In this document: positions 12,953 to 13,929 of the stretch, piece by piece | Numbering within the stretch: position 1 is the stretch's first letter | How the letters are laid out: every line of letters starts with the position of its first letter | Source of the DNA: CAHJXF01 sp039936235 | GTDB lineage: Bacteria > Pseudomonadota > Gammaproteobacteria > Burkholderiales > Burkholderiaceae_D | Direction: 5' to 3' | Assembly: GCA_039936235.1 (NCBI GenBank) | Contig: JBDTIS010000132.1 | Location: 1 to 13,929 of the forward strand | Length of the DNA: 13,929 nt | Notes under the pieces: model-generated | Database searches by the model: none | The model's input: only the letters and a program-made list of their open reading frames with translations | What the model was told of the DNA's origin: nothing | Translations under genes and position numbers: made by a program

Positions 12953-13929
12953 ATGCCGACCGCATTGAACGACGGCGTGCCGGACAACCGGGTCGAGATC
13001 CACTACGGCGATCGCGCGATGCGCTGCTTCGTCGATCGGCCGGCCAGCCTCGACGCGATGTTCCGCGCCACGGCCGCAGCTCACGCCGAGCGGGAGGCGG
13101 TCGTGTTCGAAGCGGACCGTCTGCGCTACGCCGAACTCGACGCGCGCGTCGAACGCACGGCGCAGGGTCTCGTCGCCGCGGGCGTGGCGAGGGGCGATCG
13201 CGTCGCCCTGTTCGCAGGCAACCATCTCGCGTGCCTCGTCGCGCTGCTCGCCATCGTCCGCAGCGGCGCGATCTGCGTGCCGATCGGCATCCGTCAGCAG
13301 AGGGCCGAACTAGCGTTCATCCTCGGCCAATGCGCGGCGCGCGTGCTGATCTTCGACGCGGCGTCGGCGGCGCGCGTGCCGGCGCTGCAGGACGTCCCGA
13401 CCATCGAACGGTTCTACGTCTGCGACGGCGAGCCGGACGCCGCCTGGTCGTTCGGGCAGGCGATCGCGCCGTTCAGCGTTCTCGCGCAGAGCGATGCCGT
13501 TCAGGTGCTGCCGACGCTCGACGAGGACGACACCGCATTCCTGATGTACACGTCCGGCACGACGGGCTTCCCGAAGGGCGCCAGGCTCAGCCACGTCGGC
13601 TTCTGGCACACGCTGAAGCACTACCAGCTCGCCTTCGGTTATGCGCCGGGCGCACGCAGCCTGCTTGCGATCCCCGCGTCGCACATCAGCGGGCTGCTCG
13701 CTTGCATCTACGTCATGTTCAGCGTCGGCGGCTGCGTCGTCGTGCAGCGCGAGTTCAACGCCCGTCGTACGCTGGAGCTGATCGAGCAGGAAAGGATCAC
13801 GGCGACCATCTTCGTGCCGTCGATCTACAACCTGCTGCTGCGCTGTCCCGACTTCGATCGCTTCGACCTGGCGACCTACTGGCGCATCGGCCACTTCGGC
13901 GGCGCGCCGATGCCCGAGGCAACCGTGGC
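12953..13929 (+). CDS. Acyl-CoA synthetase / adenylate-forming ligase, 5' part
   Basis: ATP-dependent acid:CoA ligases activate a carboxylic acid to acyl-AMP and then acyl-CoA. The frame runs open from ATG 12953 to the window end: 325 residues of a family usually about 500-560, so the C-terminal domain is missing. The P-loop-like AMP-binding motif is visible as MYTSGTTGFPKG at about residues 198-209. The N-terminal part has the usual LRYAELDARVERTAQGL and GDRVALFAGN blocks. ATIFVPSIYN and FGGAPMPE, the region that lines the substrate pocket, come just before the end. It starts 3 bases after the second SDR without a good Shine-Dalgarno site, so coupling is likely; ATG 13019 is an alternative start. 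It would supply the CoA thioester for the dehydrogenases and thiolase. Substrate unknown. Confidence 0.88.
   Translation, partial: MPTALNDGVPDNRVEIHYGDRAMRCFVDRPASLDAMFRATAAAHAEREAVVFEADRLRYAELDARVERTAQGLVAAGVARGDRVALFAGNHLACLVALLAIVRSGAICVPIGIRQQRAELAFILGQCAARVLIFDAASAARVPALQDVPTIERFYVCDGEPDAAWSFGQAIAPFSVLAQSDAVQVLPTLDEDDTAFLMYTSGTTGFPKGARLSHVGFWHTLKHYQLAFGYAPGARSLLAIPASHISGLLACIYVMFSVGGCVVVQREFNARRTLELIEQERITATIFVPSIYNLLLRCPDFDRFDLATYWRIGHFGGAPMPEATV

Overview
The window is high-GC DNA, roughly 60-65% by eye, and almost entirely coding. It suggests a betaproteobacterium, most likely a Burkholderiales-type organism. The reasons are the NuoI, NuoL and NuoM sequences, the gene order nuoH-I-J-K-L-M-N with a Nudix hydrolase gene directly after nuoN, and the dispersed hairpin repeats of the 'GTTCCCGCG..CGCGGGAAC' and 'TCATCCCGGCG..CGCCGGGATGA' kinds. 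The family-level placement is an inference from remembered sequences, not from a search.

Positions 1-7334, plus strand, hold the distal end of the complex I operon: the 3' part of nuoH, then complete nuoI, nuoJ, nuoK, nuoL, nuoM and nuoN. They encode the membrane arm and the NuoI Fe-S connecting subunit of the proton-pumping NADH:ubiquinone oxidoreductase. The charged residues of the proton path are present in NuoK, NuoL, NuoM and NuoN. Most genes are 1-27 bp apart, but two junctions are widened by inverted-repeat elements of two different families: nuoJ/nuoK (1637-1741) and nuoL/nuoM (4218-4301). A Nudix hydrolase of ADP-ribose pyrophosphatase type (7351-7923) ends the run.

Positions 7924-8823 are a boundary and control region. 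Right after the Nudix gene, on the minus strand, lies a 28-codon piece with strong coding character and a hydrophobic product, which looks like the 3' end of a lost gene. It is followed by a minus-strand TetR regulator (8014-8712). The tetR/plus-strand intergenic region holds a good sigma70-type promoter (TTGCCA-17 bp-TATGTT). A 20-bp near-perfect palindrome overlaps its -10 box and start point and is a strong candidate TetR operator.

Positions 8824-13929, plus strand, form a tightly packed catabolic gene set. It encodes a periplasmic binding protein of the branched-chain amino acid (LivK-like) family, an SCP-x type thiolase, two consecutive HSD10-like short-chain dehydrogenases, and the start of an acyl-CoA synthetase that runs off the window. 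Together they suggest uptake of an organic acid, CoA activation, oxidation of a 3-hydroxyacyl-CoA (perhaps alpha-methyl-branched) and thiolytic cleavage, controlled by the divergent TetR protein. The substrate cannot be read from the sequence. I see no CRISPR array, tRNA, rRNA, insertion sequence or phage gene, and no gene-free stretch longer than 300 bases.
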